A DNA stretch of 64,000 nt from Cytobacillus firmus DS1. GTDB lineage: Bacteria > Bacillota > Bacilli > Bacillales > Cytobacillaceae. A model generated the notes under the pieces. The model saw only the letters and a list, made by a program, of their open reading frames with translations. It was not told the origin of the DNA and ran no database searches. The translations under genes were made by a program, and so were the position numbers. Of the stretch, positions 43,711-52,030 are shown one piece after another. The stretch lies in contig NZ_APVL01000004.1 of the NCBI RefSeq assembly GCF_000565285.1, positions 1 to 64,000 on the forward strand. Direction: 5' to 3'. The number at the start of each line of letters is the position of its first letter. The stretch's first letter is position 1.

Positions 43711-43827
43711 ATGGTTGCCATTATAATCAGCTTTCTTTTTCATGATCGATATAGATGTATTAAAGAAAAACAGCTGAACGACTTATATGAGAAACAAAGT
43801 TCCTTTATAAGCCGTGTCCTGCACTAA
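43711..43827 (+). CDS. Putative 38-residue small protein
   Basis: Reads MVAIIISFLFHDRYRCIKEK then QLNDLYEKQSSFISRVLH, a short hydrophobic start and amphipathic body. AAAAGGAGAG is upstream, TATAAT lies at 43674-43679 and a terminator overlaps the stop, so it looks like an independent small transcription unit. No family recognised. Confidence 0.5.
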   Translation: MVAIIISFLFHDRYRCIKEKQLNDLYEKQSSFISRVLH

Positions 43828-43850
43828 AGAAGCCTGAGAAGGGCTTCTTT
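43826..43850 (+). terminator. Terminator of the 38-residue ORF
   Basis: AAAGAAGCC/GGCTTCTTT stem with seven-base loop, followed by a short T/A tract. Confidence 0.75.
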
Positions 43851-43957
43851 TATTTCATGTTTATTTCTGTTATTTCCAAGGATCAGGATTAAGTTTTACA
43901 ATTGGGGTTTATTGTCAGGCGGTAAAGGAAAAGGTAAAGAAAAAGGAGGAATTCTTC

Positions 43958-44419
43958 ATGAATAAAAAAATCATTAGCCTAATGCTCACCGCCATATTGG
44001 CATTGTTTTTGTCAGGCTGCATGCAGGATACACAGGATTCAATCGTCAATAGTCATGCTGAAGCCTTGCTGACTAAAAACAATGAGCTTCAGTTCCGGTT
44101 TAAAATCAATGGTAAAATTCTTTCAGAAGAAGAATTATACAAAGTAAAAGTTTCCATACATAATGAAAAACTGGCTGCTGCTCTCGGTACTGATGAGTTT
44201 GTATATGGAGAGGACACTATTATTGATGGGGAATATATAGAAGTCAATAATGAAAAGGGGAACTATATTTTTATGAATCCCATTCCTCTTACACAGGACC
44301 TGCATGTTTTCGAAATAGAAAAAATGATTGTGAATGAAGATGCAGTTTCCGTGGAAATCTTAAATGAAGATGAAGTGATAGCGAGAGCATTCTTAAACAA
44401 TTTTTCATCTCAGCTTTAA
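43958..44419 (+). CDS. Lipoprotein of unknown function (153 residues)
   Basis: The signal peptide ends LFLSGCMQ, with the lipidated Cys at residue 21. The mature domain is beta-rich (FRFKINGKILSEEELYKVKV then IDGEYIEVNNEKGNYIFMNP) and reads like a single Ig-like or calycin-type domain, without a family I can name. AAAGGAGG precedes the ATG. Single gene with a terminator 80 bases on. Confidence 0.7.
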   Translation: MNKKIISLMLTAILALFLSGCMQDTQDSIVNSHAEALLTKNNELQFRFKINGKILSEEELYKVKVSIHNEKLAAALGTDEFVYGEDTIIDGEYIEVNNEKGNYIFMNPIPLTQDLHVFEIEKMIVNEDAVSVEILNEDEVIARAFLNNFSSQL

Positions 44420-44497
44420 AAAATTCATATGGAATGAAAGGTGTTTTGTTTTTACCTGATTTGGGTAGTATAAAATACGCGCATAAAATTGGGGATG

Positions 44498-44521
44498 GAC
44501 CAGGTATTTGCCTGGTCTTTT
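44498..44521 (+). terminator. Terminator after the 153-residue lipoprotein gene
   Basis: GACCAGG/CCTGGTC stem, six-base loop, TTTT. Confidence 0.7.
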
Positions 44522-44612
44522 GTCGTTTTTGGAAATTCTAATATTTTTATTCAAACAAAAGTAATGGTAGAATTAATATAAAAAATTCAGATATTTCAAG
44601 GGAGAGGGTAGC

Positions 44613-45491
44613 ATGATTTCACCTGAAAATACAGTTATCGGGTTTGTAGGAACAGGGGTTATGGGCAAGAGCATGGCGGGACACCTCTTAAAAGCCGGTT
44701 ATCCATTAGTCGTGTATACAAGAACCAAAGAAAAAGCCTCTGAACTGATAGAGAATGGGGCAGAGTGGGCTGCGACTCCTTCAGCCGTTGCAAATAAAGC
44801 AAATGTTATTATTACCATTGTTGGTTATCCGGCAGATGTAGAGGAAGTGTATCTCGGAGAGAATGGCATTATCACAAATGGCAGGGAAAATACGTATCTA
44901 GTTGACATGACTACCTCGACACCTACATTGGCCAAAAGGATATATGAAGAAGCACGCAAAATAGGCATGTATGCAATCGATGCCCCTGTTTCAGGCGGAG
45001 ATATCGGCGCTAGGGATGCAAAGCTTTCAATAATGGCAGGAGGAGACAGGGACGCATTTCTGGCTGTAGAACCTATTTTCAATCTCCTCGGAAAGAATAT
45101 CGTTTATCAAGGAAATGCAGGAGCCGGACAGCATACAAAGATGTGCAATCAAATTGCGATTGCATCGAATATGATTGGGGTGTGTGAAGCGGTTGTTTAT
45201 GCTGAAAAAGCAGGTTTGGACCCGAAAACAGTGCTTCAAAGCATATCAGCTGGAGCAGCAGGCAGCTGGTCTTTATCCAATCTGGCACCTAGAATGATTG
45301 ATGGAAACTTTGACCCGGGCTTTTATATTAAACATTTCATTAAAGACATGAATATTGCCTTAGATGAAGCAGCTGCAATGGGGATGATGACACCGGGACT
45401 CTCGCTCGCAAAGAAAATGTATGCTGAGCTTGCTGATAAAGGAGAAGAAAACAGCGGTACCCAGGCATTATATAAATATTGGGAAGGGTGA
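44613..45491 (+). CDS. ykwC: NAD(P)-dependent beta-hydroxyacid dehydrogenase (YkwC)
   Basis: A 292-residue enzyme of the 3-hydroxyisobutyrate/6-phosphogluconate dehydrogenase group. It has the dinucleotide fold [16 protein letters not shown], the substrate loop [11 protein letters not shown], and the catalytic-Lys segment [11 protein letters not shown]. Exact substrate is unknown (3-hydroxyisobutyrate, tartronate semialdehyde or succinic semialdehyde type). GGGAGAGGG precedes the ATG. Confidence 0.85.
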   Translation: MISPENTVIGFVGTGVMGKSMAGHLLKAGYPLVVYTRTKEKASELIENGAEWAATPSAVANKANVIITIVGYPADVEEVYLGENGIITNGRENTYLVDMTTSTPTLAKRIYEEARKIGMYAIDAPVSGGDIGARDAKLSIMAGGDRDAFLAVEPIFNLLGKNIVYQGNAGAGQHTKMCNQIAIASNMIGVCEAVVYAEKAGLDPKTVLQSISAGAAGSWSLSNLAPRMIDGNFDPGFYIKHFIKDMNIALDEAAAMGMMTPGLSLAKKMYAELADKGEENSGTQALYKYWEG

Positions 45492-45565
45492 TATGCCCCT
45501 TTTTATGAATAAACCCTCTTTTTTCACTTCAAACTAATAAAGAAAGTAAAAAGGGGGTTAGACAG

Positions 45566-45745
45566 GTGGCTAAAAGAAACAAGAAAAATGATCCTCAGCA
45601 GAAGAACAAAAAAGGCTTCGATTCTGCGGTCATCGATTCTGAATTCTCTCATGAATTTGGAAGTGCTGATACGAATAAAATTCAGAAGGATAAAGCCAAA
45701 AAGGAAAAAGCGTCAAAAAACAACGGGGAATATCAGGGGCAATAA
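45566..45745 (+). CDS. Small basic protein, possibly gamma-type SASP-like (59 residues)
   Basis: A Lys/Asn/Gln-rich 59-residue protein (MAKRNKKNDPQQKNKKGFDS then AVIDSEFSHEFGSADTNKI). The EFxxEFGSxxxN stretch followed by charged repeats recalls gamma-type small acid-soluble spore proteins, but length and composition do not settle it. GTG start after AAGGGGGTT; a terminator follows. An overlapping frame (45588-45857) is a shadow. Confidence 0.5.
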   Translation: MAKRNKKNDPQQKNKKGFDSAVIDSEFSHEFGSADTNKIQKDKAKKEKASKNNGEYQGQ

Positions 45746-45750
45746 TAGTA

Positions 45751-45778
45751 AAAAAGGCAGGCTGGAGCTTGCCTTTTT
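45751..45778 (+). terminator. Terminator of the 59-residue gene
   Basis: AAAAAGGCA/TGCCTTTTT stem with a ten-base loop and T run. Confidence 0.8.
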
Positions 45779-45805
45779 GCTATTTGTGAAATTGATTATA
45801 CAACA

Positions 45806-45841
45806 AAAGCGCCTATCCTGGAAAAAATGGATGGGCGCTTT
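45806..45841 (-). terminator. Terminator of patA
   Basis: AAAGCGCC/GGCGCTTT with inner ATCC/GGAT; on the minus strand TTTTGTTG follows. Confidence 0.75.
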
Positions 45842-45859
45842 AGCGATTTATATTTAGCT

Positions 45860-47011
45860 TCACTTAATGACTTTCAGATACCTTTCGATCCGATCCATTC
45901 CTTCCTTTAATGTGTCCATGGAATAGGCAAAAGAAACGCGGAAATAGCCTTCTCCATATGAGGAAAATGCACTGCCCGGAACTACTGCAACCCCTGCTTT
46001 TTCAACAAGTGAAAGGGCAAATTCAAAGGAGTTCATTGAACCAGAAGGGATTTTAATAAAAAAATAAAAAGCGCCATCAGGTTTGACTACATCCAGATTC
46101 ATTTGTACTAATCGCTCATAAACATAGTCACGGCGCTTGGCATATTCCTTTCTCATTGGCAGGGCATCGTCGATTCCGGCTGTCAGCGCTTCAAGGGCAG
46201 CCATTTGGGAGACAGAAGCTGCACATGTCACATTATACTGATGAACCTTCAAGATATGCTTTGTCAGATTTTCCGGAGCGAATAAAAGCCCAATGCGCCA
46301 GCCTGTCATTGAATGGGATTTTGATAAGCCGTTAATTACGACTGTTTGCTCCCGTAATAGGGAGGCGATTGAGTGATGGGTTTGATCATAGATCAGTTCG
46401 CTGTAAATTTCATCAGCCAGGATAAAAATATCTTTACCTTTAACAAGAGCTGCAATTTGCTCAAGTTCCTCTAAAGTCAGGCTGACACCAGTCGGATTCG
46501 ATGGGTATGGAAGAACAATGCACCTTGTTTTTTCACTCATATGTTCCGCGATTATATCAGCAGTAAATCTGAACTTGTTTTTCGAGATATCAGTATGTAC
46601 CGGAACTGCACCGCAAAGCTTTATGATTGGCTCATATCCGGGATAAACAGGACCAGGAAGGACTACTTCCGATCCTTCGTCCAGAATTGTTCTGAAGGCA
46701 ATATCAATTGCTTCACTTGCTCCTGATGTCACAATGACTTCAGATTCAGGGTTATATGTAAGGTTATATTTTGTTTTTACAAAGGAAGCTGCAGCTTCAC
46801 GTAATCGAATATCGCCCGCATTGTGTGTATAGGAAGTAAAGTTTTCGTCGATTGCCTGTTTGGCTGCTTCTTTAATATGCAGCGGCGTAGGGAAGTCAGG
46901 CTGTCCAATTGTAAGAGAAATCATATCTTTGGTGCCGGCAACCATATTGAAAAACTTTCTGATTCCGGAAATTTCTATGTCCTTTACTCTTTGGTTGATT
47001 AAATGTTCCAA
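45860..47011 (-). CDS. patA: Aminotransferase A
   Basis: A 383-residue PLP class-I aminotransferase matching B. subtilis PatA, implicated in N-acetyl-LL-diaminopimelate/lysine biosynthesis. It shows SLTIGQPDFPTP, LPYPSNPTGVSL, DEIYSEL, the Schiff-base Lys in GLSKSHSMTGWRIG and FRVSFAYS. The TTG at 47011 has GAGGTG six bases upstream and gives the MEHLIN start known in B. subtilis; the GTG at 47020 lies inside that site. Confidence 0.9.
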   Translation of the reverse strand: MEHLINQRVKDIEISGIRKFFNMVAGTKDMISLTIGQPDFPTPLHIKEAAKQAIDENFTSYTHNAGDIRLREAAASFVKTKYNLTYNPESEVIVTSGASEAIDIAFRTILDEGSEVVLPGPVYPGYEPIIKLCGAVPVHTDISKNKFRFTADIIAEHMSEKTRCIVLPYPSNPTGVSLTLEELEQIAALVKGKDIFILADEIYSELIYDQTHHSIASLLREQTVVINGLSKSHSMTGWRIGLLFAPENLTKHILKVHQYNVTCAASVSQMAALEALTAGIDDALPMRKEYAKRRDYVYERLVQMNLDVVKPDGAFYFFIKIPSGSMNSFEFALSLVEKAGVAVVPGSAFSSYGEGYFRVSFAYSMDTLKEGMDRIERYLKVIK

Positions 47012-47082
47012 TGTATTCACCTCGCATCATCATACTGTTTATTTTAACACTTTGGAACAGCGGCAAACAGTAAAAAATAAAA

Positions 47083-47109
47083 CAGGCACTGAGTTCTATT
47101 CAGAGCCTG
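47083..47109 (-). terminator. Terminator of the 67-residue gene
   Basis: CAGGCACTG/CAGAGCCTG imperfect stem; on the minus strand TTTTATTTTTT follows. Confidence 0.65.
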
Positions 47110-47120
47110 CAAAAATAAAA

Positions 47121-47324
47121 TTAGTATCCGTAATCCCAATCAACTTCATCTTCATGCCATAAAACCGGGGATACAGCACCAAAGTCGATTACTTTATTTT
47201 CTATATGACAATGGCAATGTTTATCGCCGCATTGATCTTTCATTTCCTCAAAGACAGAATGTTCCACATTTTCCAGAATCGTAACTTTATTTTCATCATG
47301 GTAAAGGATTGCTGTACCTTTCAT
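47121..47324 (-). CDS. Hypothetical His/Cys-rich small protein (67 residues)
   Basis: Residues about 30-45 read DQCGDKHCHCHIENKV, a cluster able to bind a metal, and the tail is acidic (WHEDEVDWDYGY). The ATG at 47324 follows GAGGTG at nine bases; the GTG at 47336 lies within that site. Function unknown; divergent from the RDD gene. Confidence 0.6.
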   Translation of the reverse strand: MKGTAILYHDENKVTILENVEHSVFEEMKDQCGDKHCHCHIENKVIDFGAVSPVLWHEDEVDWDYGY

Positions 47325-47602
47325 ACCTGATTGCACCTCTTTTTTTATTTATGTAAAACCTTACTTTCTGCTTTACAGACTTATTTTATGCCTTGTAAAA
47401 AGGAGTGTCTACAGTGTTAGAAGAGTGTTCACAGAATAGTCAAGATGAAAACGTTTTTAACATATATTTAATAAAAATAAATCTTTGTAAGATTTTACAA
47501 ATAGTTGAATATAATTCATTTAGAGATTAACATTAGTAGATAGTGGAAACTATACTTTTAGTTTGTAAGTTTCCTGCTTAATTATTTTAAGGAGGTTTTT
47601 AA

Positions 47603-48133
47603 GTGGAGACATCTTTAGAGAAGCAGCCTTATGAAAGCGCAAAGGAATATGGCGGATTCTGGCTCAGGTTTGCGGCCTATTTAATTGATTCTATTATTGT
47701 TGGAATCCCGCTTACCATTCTAAGCATCGTAATATTTATGATTTTCTTTGGCACTTCTGACGCTTTTAACATGATGATAAGCGACCCATCTTATATGGAA
47801 GCAGAAATGACTGATGCAGAAGCTCTTGCATTCATGGGATCTTATTTTGCCGCAGTTGGAGTAACCGTTCTTGTCAATCTTGTCATTGCGGTTGCTTATT
47901 TTGCCGGCTTGCATGCATCCGCATGGCAGGGTACTGTGGGCAAAAAACTGCTGGGATTAAAAGTGACTGACTTAAATGGTAATCGAATTTCCTTCTGGAG
48001 AGCGCTTGGGAGATATTTGGCCATGGCCATCCTGTCAGGAATTTTCCTTATCGGCTATATCATTGCTGCATTTACAGAGAAAAAACAGGCACTGCACGAT
48101 TTAATAGCAAGCACAGTTGTAGTAAAAAAATAA
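47603..48133 (+). CDS. RDD family membrane protein
   Basis: A 176-residue membrane protein. The RDD signature is split between YGGFWLRFAAYLIDSIIVGI near the start and GTVGKKLLGLKVTDLNGNRI plus RALGRYLA in the second half. Three to four membrane segments. Some RDD proteins act in ion homeostasis, otherwise function is unknown. GTG start after AAGGAGG. Confidence 0.85.
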   Translation: METSLEKQPYESAKEYGGFWLRFAAYLIDSIIVGIPLTILSIVIFMIFFGTSDAFNMMISDPSYMEAEMTDAEALAFMGSYFAAVGVTVLVNLVIAVAYFAGLHASAWQGTVGKKLLGLKVTDLNGNRISFWRALGRYLAMAILSGIFLIGYIIAAFTEKKQALHDLIASTVVVKK

Positions 48134-48145
48134 CTAAAATAAAAG

Positions 48146-48175
48146 CTGTATGGCCTAGCTGCTATACAGTTTTTT
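48146..48175 (+). terminator. Terminator of the RDD gene
   Basis: CTGTAT/ATACAG stem with inner GGC/GCT contacts, then TTTTTT. Confidence 0.7.
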
Positions 48176-48241
48176 GAGGATCAGCACTAAAAAGGATTTA
48201 TCGATTGCATGCAGAATATATTTTAGAAAGGGAGGATGAAA

Positions 48242-48706
48242 ATGCAAAAGAAAGATATTATTACTCACTATGAATCTTTTTCAGTGTGGCTTGAGTCTAT
48301 AAATGAGCTTGACCAGGAAATCTGGCTAAAGCCTGTTAAAGACGGAAAATGGCCGGTTGCCGCAGTAGTTGCCCATCTGTTATTTTGGGATAGGTATTCT
48401 CTTGAGAAGCGTTTTCCATTTTTTAAAGAGGGCGCAGAACTTGAGAGCTATCCTGATTTTCAATATGTGAATGATGCTGCAGCAGAATATGCTCAAAAGC
48501 ATGCACAAATAGAAATTATTGAAGAACTATTAACAGTGAGAAAACAGTTCATTCATATACTAGAAGGGATGACAGAAGAAAACCTGGATACAGCTTTTAC
48601 AATTGGAAGTACTGCCTTAACTGTGCGTGATTATTTTGCTGATTTTATTGAACATGACATTCACCATAAAAAGCAAATTATCCAGGCTGCCGGCATCAGG
48701 GTTTAA
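48242..48706 (+). CDS. DinB/YfiT-like four-helix metalloprotein
   Basis: A 154-residue DinB-superfamily protein. The triad of metal-binding His is visible in AAVVAHLLFWDRYS and EHDIHHKKQI. Members include bacillithiol-S-transferases and thiol-dependent enzymes. ATG 48242 is preferred because the ATG at 48236 touches the GGGAGG site. Confidence 0.8.
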   Translation: MQKKDIITHYESFSVWLESINELDQEIWLKPVKDGKWPVAAVVAHLLFWDRYSLEKRFPFFKEGAELESYPDFQYVNDAAAEYAQKHAQIEIIEELLTVRKQFIHILEGMTEENLDTAFTIGSTALTVRDYFADFIEHDIHHKKQIIQAAGIRV

Positions 48707-48752
48707 TATGCGGTGACAGTCTCACTGTTTTTTACATGAAGGAGCTGATGGC

Positions 48753-50072
48753 ATGGAAATAGAAAAAACGGAGCTCAAGAAACCGGGGAAATTCAATTCC
48801 CTGCGCCTGTATATGACCCTGCCGATCGTATCATGGGCACTTTATGATTTTGCGAATACCATTTTTTCATCCAATATTAATACGATATTCTTTCCTTTTT
48901 ACCTGCAGGAAGTAATAGGGGAGAATGAAGTGTTAAATCAGATTGCAAGTACTTTTATATCTTATTCTAATGCATTGGCAAGCTTTTTCCTTGTCCTTTT
49001 TTCACCATTATTCGGGGTTATGATAGACAGGACAGGAAGAAAAAAGAAATATATAGTAATCTTCACGCTTATTACTGTCATGGCAACGATATTAATGGGA
49101 GTTTTTGCATCCAGCCAGATTAGCGGGAAAATATTGGGGCTGCCTGTTTACCTTGCACTTGTTATTATTTGTTTTATAATTGCAAAGTTTTTTTTCCATT
49201 CCAGTCTGGTGTTTTACGATGCAATGATTTCAGACTTGGGAACAAAGCAGGATATTCCGCTGATATCGGGTTTTGGAGTAGCTGTGGGCTATATTGGAAC
49301 CCTTGTAGGCCTGACTGTTTATATATTTGTAGGTGATGACGGCTTTCACGAATCTTTCATACCAACTGCTATTTTATTTCTGGTGTTTTCATTGCCACTG
49401 TTTATTTTTGTAAAAGATAAGCCCTGCCAGGCAAAAGAAAAACAGACATTTTTATCAGGCTATAAGGAAGTTTGGCAGACTTTTAAAGAAATGAAACATT
49501 ACAAATCAATTTTCACTTTCATGATTGCTTATTTTTTCTTAAATGATGCAATAGCCACCACGATTGCGATGATGGCCGTGTATGCAAAAACGATTGTCGG
49601 TTTTACAACTGGCAAATTCATTTTGTTATATCTGGTTTCCACGGTTTCCAGTATAATCGGGTCTTTTGTATTTGGCTATGTAACCAAGGCTAAAGGGGCC
49701 AACAAAGCGGTTAAGTATGTTGGTATCCTTCTTCTTGTTGCATTGGCAATTGCAGTTGGCGCTGTCAATGAAGCCATGTTCTGGATTGCAGGCAGCATGT
49801 TTGGCGTTGCCCTGGGTTCCATGTGGGTAACCACAAGGACGTATATTGTGGAATTGACTCCAGAAAATAAAAGAGGACAGTTTTTTGGTTTGTTTGCATT
49901 TTCAGGAAAAGTATCTTCCATTATTGGTCCGCTCATTTACGGAAGTATTACCCTGATTTTTGCAAGCTACGGAAACCTGGCCAGCAGACTGGCTTTAGGC
50001 TCATTAATGATTTTGACTGTAATCGGACTGCTCGTTCATTCAAAAATTAAAGAAGACAGCATTCCTGAATAA
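48753..50072 (+). CDS. MFS transporter, UMF1/Atg22-like
   Basis: A 439-residue transporter with about 12 membrane segments. SWALYDFANTIFSSNINTIF is the typical start of the Atg22/UMF1 family, with IDRTGRKKK as the loop 2-3 motif A, and a second block VTTRTYIVELTPENKRGQFF. Yeast Atg22 exports vacuolar amino acids; bacterial substrates are unknown. GGAGCTGATG precedes the ATG. A strong terminator follows. Confidence 0.85.
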   Translation: MEIEKTELKKPGKFNSLRLYMTLPIVSWALYDFANTIFSSNINTIFFPFYLQEVIGENEVLNQIASTFISYSNALASFFLVLFSPLFGVMIDRTGRKKKYIVIFTLITVMATILMGVFASSQISGKILGLPVYLALVIICFIIAKFFFHSSLVFYDAMISDLGTKQDIPLISGFGVAVGYIGTLVGLTVYIFVGDDGFHESFIPTAILFLVFSLPLFIFVKDKPCQAKEKQTFLSGYKEVWQTFKEMKHYKSIFTFMIAYFFLNDAIATTIAMMAVYAKTIVGFTTGKFILLYLVSTVSSIIGSFVFGYVTKAKGANKAVKYVGILLLVALAIAVGAVNEAMFWIAGSMFGVALGSMWVTTRTYIVELTPENKRGQFFGLFAFSGKVSSIIGPLIYGSITLIFASYGNLASRLALGSLMILTVIGLLVHSKIKEDSIPE

Positions 50073-50095
50073 CCGTACATTTGTATAGCAACCAG

Positions 50096-50122
50096 AAGCA
50101 GGCCGCTATCGGCCTGCTTTTT
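50096..50122 (+). terminator. Terminator of the UMF1-like gene
   Basis: AAGCAGGCC/GGCCTGCTT, six-base loop, T run. Confidence 0.88.
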
Positions 50123-50333
50123 ATTGTACTAGCATTAATTGCTGCTGTTGCAGAAGTGGGGGCTTTTTACATAAAATATTCATTTTTCATAAGAAATTTT
50201 ACCCATTCATGGTATATTAATAGAGAAAAAGAATCAGATGACATGTACTCTTCTGGAAGAGTCATAATTTGAAGCACCAAATTTAGAAATAGAATTTAGT
50301 TATAGGCAGATGAAAAAGGAAGGGCGAAAAAAA

Positions 50334-51239
50334 GTGGATCAGAAAAAAGGCATTTTACTTGAAAGCGGAACAAATGAACTTGAAATTGTTGAATTTTCGA
50401 TAGGCAGGAATAAATTCGGGATTAATGTGATTAAAGTGAAGGAAATTATAAACCCTGTACAGGTCACTCCTATCCCTCATTCTCATAGAAATATTGAAGG
50501 AATCATCGAACTGAGGGGTGAAGTGCTTCCTGTAGTTGATGTAGCTTCTTCATTGAATATGGCTCCATCAGAAACCCCCCAGCAGGATAAGTTTATTGTG
50601 ACAGAGTTTAATCAGCAGAAAATTGTTTTTCATGTTCATAATGTTTCGAAAATCCACCGTATTTCCTGGAACCAAATTGAAAAACCATCTGAAATGTACC
50701 AGGGACAGGAAAGCCAGATTATCGGAATCATTAAGCTTGGTGAAGAAATGGTACTCCTCCTTGATTTTGAAAAAATGGTCACTGAAATTAATCCTGATTC
50801 AGGAATCAGCATCCAGAAGGTGAAAAAACTTGGAAAGCGTGAAAGATCTGATAAGAAGCTGATTATTGCAGAGGATTCTCCTTTATTAAGAAAGCTTTTG
50901 AACGATACATTGAATGAAGCTGGCTTTTCCCGGATTGAATTTTTTGAGAACGGATATGAGGCTTATGAATATCTGCACTCTTTAGCAGAGTCCGGAGGGA
51001 ATGTCACTGATGAAGTGCAACTCATGATCACTGATATCGAAATGCCGCAAATGGACGGGCACCATCTCACAAAAAAGGTGAAAGATCATCCGATGCTTGC
51101 AGAAATCCCGGTAATCATTTTTTCTTCATTGATTACCGAAGATCTTCGCCATAAAGGACAGATGGTTGGAGCAGATGCGCAGGTGAGCAAGCCTGAAATT
51201 GCAGAATTAGTGCTATTAATTGATCAGCATGCGTTATAG
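50334..51239 (+). CDS. cheV: Chemotaxis coupling protein CheV
   Basis: A 301-residue protein with an N-terminal CheW domain (about 1-155: ESGTNELEIVEF, IVKEIINPVQ-like VKEIINPVQVTPIPHSHRNI) and a C-terminal receiver domain (about 172-300) with acidic pocket AEDS, phospho-acceptor Asp in MITDIEMPQMDG, and conserved Ser and Lys (IIFSSL, VSKPEI). It couples receptors to CheA and mediates adaptation. The GTG at 50334 gives the start that matches B. subtilis; GAAGGG is upstream. Confidence 0.93.
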   Translation: MDQKKGILLESGTNELEIVEFSIGRNKFGINVIKVKEIINPVQVTPIPHSHRNIEGIIELRGEVLPVVDVASSLNMAPSETPQQDKFIVTEFNQQKIVFHVHNVSKIHRISWNQIEKPSEMYQGQESQIIGIIKLGEEMVLLLDFEKMVTEINPDSGISIQKVKKLGKRERSDKKLIIAEDSPLLRKLLNDTLNEAGFSRIEFFENGYEAYEYLHSLAESGGNVTDEVQLMITDIEMPQMDGHHLTKKVKDHPMLAEIPVIIFSSLITEDLRHKGQMVGADAQVSKPEIAELVLLIDQHAL

Positions 51240-51249
51240 GGCATAACCA

Positions 51250-51279
51250 AAAAAGCTGGAATTTTCATTCCAGCTTTTT
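51250..51279 (+). terminator. Terminator of cheV
   Basis: A 12-pair stem AAAAAGCTGGAA/TTCCAGCTTTTT. Confidence 0.85.
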
Positions 51280-51309
51280 GGTATTAAGAGTGAAAGTATA
51301 ACTTTAAAC

Positions 51310-51463
51310 ATTGATAACTTGCCAGCTCATGCGCCTGCCGCTTAGAGGTCACAAGCTTGTCTGGTTTCCGCTCCTGGGCAGTCCTTCAAAAAAGGATAAG
51401 GACGCCTTTCTGTGAGTCACGTTTTAAGCTTGTCAAGGGTAAGCAGGCACATGCACTTTTCCT
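51310..51463. repeat. Interspersed palindromic repeat, family A, copy 3 (diverged)
   Basis: GATAACTTGCCAGCTCATGC then GCCTGCCGCTTAGAGGTCAC matches the left end of copies 1 and 2 with several changes, and AAGGACGCCTTTC is the inner hairpin. It lies between convergent cheV and ykyB. Confidence 0.75.
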
Positions 51464-51466
51464 GGA

Positions 51467-51934
51467 TTAAAAGTAACTTTCTCCTAATTTCTTAAATACA
51501 GGCTTTTGATAACGCTGTTTTTTTTCTTCCGGCGGGCTATTAAGCTCTTTTAGTCCTGTATATGACATTAGCAATTTTTTCGCTGCATTAAGTGATAAGG
51601 AGGACTTAGGATTTCTGACGAAGGAATCCAGCTTGCCTAAATGGGGAAGCTCAGAAAAATCCTCTTTAGAGGGCGGGAGATGGAAAGAATATTTCCCGCA
51701 CTTTACAAGAACATCTGACTGCTGCTGGCTGTTTTTTGGATTGCCGGAATAGTGAAGGCCTGCTTTCTGGGCTTTTCCTTCTTTAATTAACTTTTGAAGG
51801 GCATCGTGCTTCAATTTATACAAAAATTTAGGGCTTGGTGCTGTCTTTGCATGGCGGTTAACGGTGAAGATGGCTTGAGAGAGGTTTTCAACCGTTGGCT
51901 GCAGATGGGGATATTGTTTCTTATCAGAATTCAA
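51467..51934 (-). CDS. ykyB: YkyB family protein
   Basis: A 155-residue protein that follows B. subtilis YkyB along its length (LQPTVENLSQAIFTVNRHAK then TAPSPKFLYKLK, SQQQSDVLVKCG, PVFKKLGESYF). Function unknown. The TTG at 51934 follows AAAGGAG; the longer frame upstream is leader. In B. subtilis it also lies between cheV and ykuC. Confidence 0.88.
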   Translation of the reverse strand: MNSDKKQYPHLQPTVENLSQAIFTVNRHAKTAPSPKFLYKLKHDALQKLIKEGKAQKAGLHYSGNPKNSQQQSDVLVKCGKYSFHLPPSKEDFSELPHLGKLDSFVRNPKSSLSLNAAKKLLMSYTGLKELNSPPEEKKQRYQKPVFKKLGESYF

Positions 51935-52030
51935 TTTCCAATCTCCTTTCAAATTATAAAGGGGTATAAACATATTATACCCTTTTTAGTCAATAAAACC
52001 AACTTAGGATAGGGCTTTTATTACAAAGAC

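Noticed and set aside
45588-45857. 89-codon basic frame after ykwC
   Set aside because: Shadow of the 59-codon gene at 45566-45745, which has the ribosome site.
47414-47530. 38-codon GTG frame after AAAAAGGAG upstream of the RDD gene
   Set aside because: The ribosome site is fair, but the peptide is AT-driven (rich in Asn, Ile, Lys) and no terminator or conservation cue is visible.
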